IMG/VR virus record: IMGVR_UViG_3300042888_003240
Coordinates: 1-22,874 of that record
Strand: one strand, 5' to 3'
Length of the DNA: 22,874 bases
Source of the DNA: a virus
Numbering within the stretch: the stretch's first letter is position 1; every line of letters starts with the position of its first letter. The translations under genes and the position numbers were made by a program. This document shows, piece by piece, positions 20,943-22,874 of the stretch. A model generated the notes under the pieces. It worked only from the letters and a program-made list of their open reading frames with translations, did not search any database and had not been told where the DNA came from.

Positions 20943-21986
20943 ATGAGTGGATTTAACGAATGGTTGGAAAGAAAATATCCTGAATATTTGTTAGAGCAAG
21001 GAGCTGTTAATCCAGCCGGAACTCCTAATAATCCTACACCGAATTATGATCAATTTGATCCAGACGATCTGAAAGAACTTTTAAAACGCTTAGAATATGC
21101 TAAAAGAGGAAATAAAATTTTTTGGGACAATGTTGGTAAGTTGGATAAGATAAGTTTATATTATTATGCAAAATCTAAAGGTATAGATCTAAATCCAAAT
21201 GATTGGGAAAAAAATCCAAGTAAATTTGATCAAGCATTATTAAATTTGTATAATGTGATGGTAAAAAATTTAAAAAATGGAAATATGCCTAGAAACATGA
21301 CTAGAAAACTCGGTGCAAGACCTCCTGAAGTGGCGGCTGGTTTTAATGCAGCTTACGTTGGATATTTATACAATTTGGCAGATTCTGTAGATAACGATAT
21401 GCCAGACGATACGCCAGACGGGAGTTTAGGAAATTCAGATATGCTTAAAAATTTGGCGGAATATGTTAAAAAAGTTACTAATTACATTGGAACAGAATTA
21501 GCAAATCCAAAATGGGACCAAAAAGGTTACGAGCGAACAATTTTTCAGCAGCTGTTTGGTGGGGGGAGAAAACATATACTCGCCCCTTGGAAAGAGCAAC
21601 TTACATCTTGGTATATCAATTTCCATCCTTTTACTTGCCCATTTTTGTGTGACAGACTGGGGATACTTAATAAGCATGGTAAAAATGATCCTGATTCTTA
21701 CAGGAGTACGAGAGTTTGGAGTAATGAACAAGAAGACGCTGATCACGGACAAAACATAAAACAACTTAAGGCTATCTATACCATAATTAGGACTGACGTA
21801 GCAACAAATCAAAATTTAATTAAAAGATATTATGGTCCAGATGTTATCCGTGAATATAAAAAAATAGAAGATTATAAATCATCTGAATACGATCTCTATG
21901 ATTGGGTAACCCAGACTGCGAGCAAGCCGAGCAAAGATTTTGGTAAAAAAAGAGAAACATATGGTGCTAGTCAAGGTGATAATTAA
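20943..21986 (+). CDS. Putative internal virion protein C
   Basis: The sequence is 347 residues. It begins M-S-G-F-N-E-W-L-E-R-K-Y-P-E-Y-L-L-E-Q, the targeting pattern, with L-L-E followed by Q as a possible protease site that parallels the E-Q in the two paralogues at 17024 and 17974. A Pro/Asn linker follows (residues 22-40), then helical segments with many Asp, Asn and Tyr. H-P-F-T-C-P-F-L-C-D-R (around 230-240) is a striking Cys/His segment that could bind metal. There is no known domain. It has a good ribosome-binding site and its own putative promoter, and probably heads a four-gene unit running to the window end. Confidence 0.68.
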   Translation: MSGFNEWLERKYPEYLLEQGAVNPAGTPNNPTPNYDQFDPDDLKELLKRLEYAKRGNKIFWDNVGKLDKISLYYYAKSKGIDLNPNDWEKNPSKFDQALLNLYNVMVKNLKNGNMPRNMTRKLGARPPEVAAGFNAAYVGYLYNLADSVDNDMPDDTPDGSLGNSDMLKNLAEYVKKVTNYIGTELANPKWDQKGYERTIFQQLFGGGRKHILAPWKEQLTSWYINFHPFTCPFLCDRLGILNKHGKNDPDSYRSTRVWSNEQEDADHGQNIKQLKAIYTIIRTDVATNQNLIKRYYGPDVIREYKKIEDYKSSEYDLYDWVTQTASKPSKDFGKKRETYGASQGDN

Positions 21987-22004
21987 AAAAAACAAGGAGA
22001 AAAC

Positions 22005-22322
22005 ATGGCTGATCCAAAACCTACTATTACTTTTACAGTGAATCTTTCTAACAAGGAAAGTTCTTCTTTACCTTACAGTTCTGATCTTGTTGGCAATCAG
22101 GCTATAACTGAAGCTGTTAGTCAAATTGAGGCTAGAAGCACTTGGTTGCCATCATTGGGAGATGCTGGATCTAAAGAACCCAATCAAGGTTCTGGAGCAA
22201 ATATTGCGGCTAAAAACGGCAATACTATTGTTGCACATGGTTTAAATGCTCTTTATCTTAAGAGAACCTATGCTTCTGGTACTGCTAATGATCTTTTGAC
22301 TATTATTAATGAAACGTGGTGA
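22005..22322 (+). CDS. Unknown small structural-type protein
   Basis: The sequence is 105 residues with a strong ribosome-binding site (AAGGAG, 21994-21999). After a beta-like start (T-I-T-F-T-V-N-L-S) it is rich in Ser, Ala, Asn and Gly, with a G-N-T-I-V-A-H-G-L-N-A-L-Y-L-K-R-T-Y segment. It has no Cys and low charge. It lacks the targeting pattern. Composition suggests a small virion structural protein or tail-associated assembly protein, but no family is recognised. It lies 18 bases after the previous stop and ends at the start of the next gene, so it is probably co-transcribed with both. Confidence 0.62.
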   Translation: MADPKPTITFTVNLSNKESSSLPYSSDLVGNQAITEAVSQIEARSTWLPSLGDAGSKEPNQGSGANIAAKNGNTIVAHGLNALYLKRTYASGTANDLLTIINETW

Positions 22323-22324
22323 AA

Positions 22325-22645
22325 ATGGCAAGTTTTGCTAGTCTTAATGAAAGTATAAAAAATTTCAGGGAAGAAAAAAGGAAACACAATGAAGAAGAAG
22401 CTGATGCTTTGATATCAAGAGGCATTGACATCGGCGGTGAAGATTTTTGGGAAGATTTCATGCGTATTTTAGGAGATGGCAGAGGATTTGCAGCTTTGCT
22501 TGATATAAAGCAACAAAAAGTTGCAACTTGGCGCAATAAAATTAACAATGTGTTGTCTAAATACCATAATAAAGATGATGATTTTCCTGAACGTCCTAAA
22601 AAACGTCGAATAGTTAGTGTTGATGATTATGAAGGAGATACATGA
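22325..22645 (+). CDS. Unknown small protein with HTH-like middle
   Basis: The sequence is 106 residues from the ATG at 22325; two GTG codons just upstream (22316, 22319) are alternatives but overlap the previous stop. The N-terminal part is helical and charged. Residues about 42-76 (F-W-E-D-F-M-R-I-L-G-D-G-R-G-F-A-A-L-L-D and then Q-K-V-A-T-W-R-N-K-I) have the layout of a small helix-turn-helix in which the second helix carries V-A-T-W-R. The C-terminus has a basic P-K-K-R-R-I patch. It could bind DNA or act as an assembly adaptor. It overlaps the next start by ATGA. Confidence 0.6.
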   Translation: MASFASLNESIKNFREEKRKHNEEEADALISRGIDIGGEDFWEDFMRILGDGRGFAALLDIKQQKVATWRNKINNVLSKYHNKDDDFPERPKKRRIVSVDDYEGDT

Positions 22646-22874
22646 AAAATTTCAATGAATGGTTAAGCATCAGAAGTAATTCGTACAACGAAACTGAAGG
22701 TGATGGAGAAAGTGGTTTTGATTTTGGCAATATTCCCGGAGCAAAAAATTCTTTCTCGATTGAAAAGGCTAGCGATAAATTCTCTGGCGCTTTAGGGAGA
22801 ATTGGTGGTGGTAAAAGAGTTGTAAATAAAAGACAAGATCTCGCAAATCACATAAAAGATATTTACGATGTTAG
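22642..22874 (+). CDS. Targeting-pattern protein, cut by the window end
   Basis: This is the N-terminal 77 residues of a gene that continues past the window. It begins M-K-N-F-N-E-W-L-S-I-R-S, almost the same as the start at 17024 (M-K-N-F-C-E-W-L-E). It is followed by an acidic, Gly/Ser-rich linker and then a Gly/Lys segment (G-R-I-G-G-G-K-R-V-V). It has a strong ribosome-binding site (AAGGAG, 22632-22637) and an ATGA overlap with the previous gene. The function is unknown; I infer another packaged protein. Confidence 0.7.
   Translation, partial: MKNFNEWLSIRSNSYNETEGDGESGFDFGNIPGAKNSFSIEKASDKFSGALGRIGGGKRVVNKRQDLANHIKDIYDV

Noticed and set aside
22325-22370. M-A-S-F-A-S-L-N-E-S as a targeting tag
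   Set aside because: It has Phe at position 4 but no aromatic residue at position 7, so it does not fit the pattern.

Overview
The window is about 22.9 kb of an AT-rich, tightly packed tailed-phage genome of the T4-like myovirus type. The basis is a recognisable T4-style head block in the T4 order: portal (gp20-like), a core-protein slot, prohead protease (gp21-like), scaffold (gp22-like) and major capsid protein (gp23-like). There are no tRNAs, rRNAs, CRISPR arrays or bacterial housekeeping genes, so the piece looks viral throughout. The many accessory and unknown genes suggest a large phage. The host cannot be read from the sequence.

Layout. 1-1258: three small unknown genes on + (the first cut by the window edge), meeting an unknown gene on - (1247-1786). 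1878-10445: head-assembly block, interrupted by one - strand gene (5221-5547). The portal gene carries an in-frame intein. 10446-12369: a strong terminator, a consensus sigma70-like promoter and a free-standing HNH homing-type endonuclease. 12362-16798: a - strand accessory block with a deaminase, a flavin reductase-like protein, a glycosyltransferase, a short methyltransferase-like protein, two proteins sharing the N-terminal peptide MGATSVTG, and a Gly/Pro/Ala-rich protein. 16815-22874: a + strand run of mostly unknown proteins. No gene-free stretch exceeds 300 bases. The longest are 10446-10620 (terminator plus promoter) and 14739-14878 (hairpin, promoter-like octamer, one doubtful 24-codon ORF).

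Main observation. At least eight otherwise unrelated proteins begin with the same short pattern: an aromatic residue near position 4, E/D/N before a W/Y/F at about position 7, then L/I/M. T4 internal proteins begin with a capsid-targeting sequence of this shape, which sends them into the prohead core and is removed by the gp21 protease after Glu. I infer that this phage has an expanded set of virion-packaged proteins. It includes a flavin reductase-like enzyme whose first 11 residues match the T4 pattern position by position. Two neighbouring members (17024 and 17974) also share a longer leader and a repeated domain centred on Y-G-P.

Regulation. An octamer resembling the T4 late promoter, ending TAAATA, lies just upstream of eight genes, usually at a spacing that would give a very short leader or none. 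The glycosyltransferase ribosome-binding site lies in a hairpin, and the octamer is placed so that a late transcript would start just past the 5' arm. The endonuclease and deaminase genes have sigma70-type promoters instead. All promoter and targeting calls are inferences from pattern and position.
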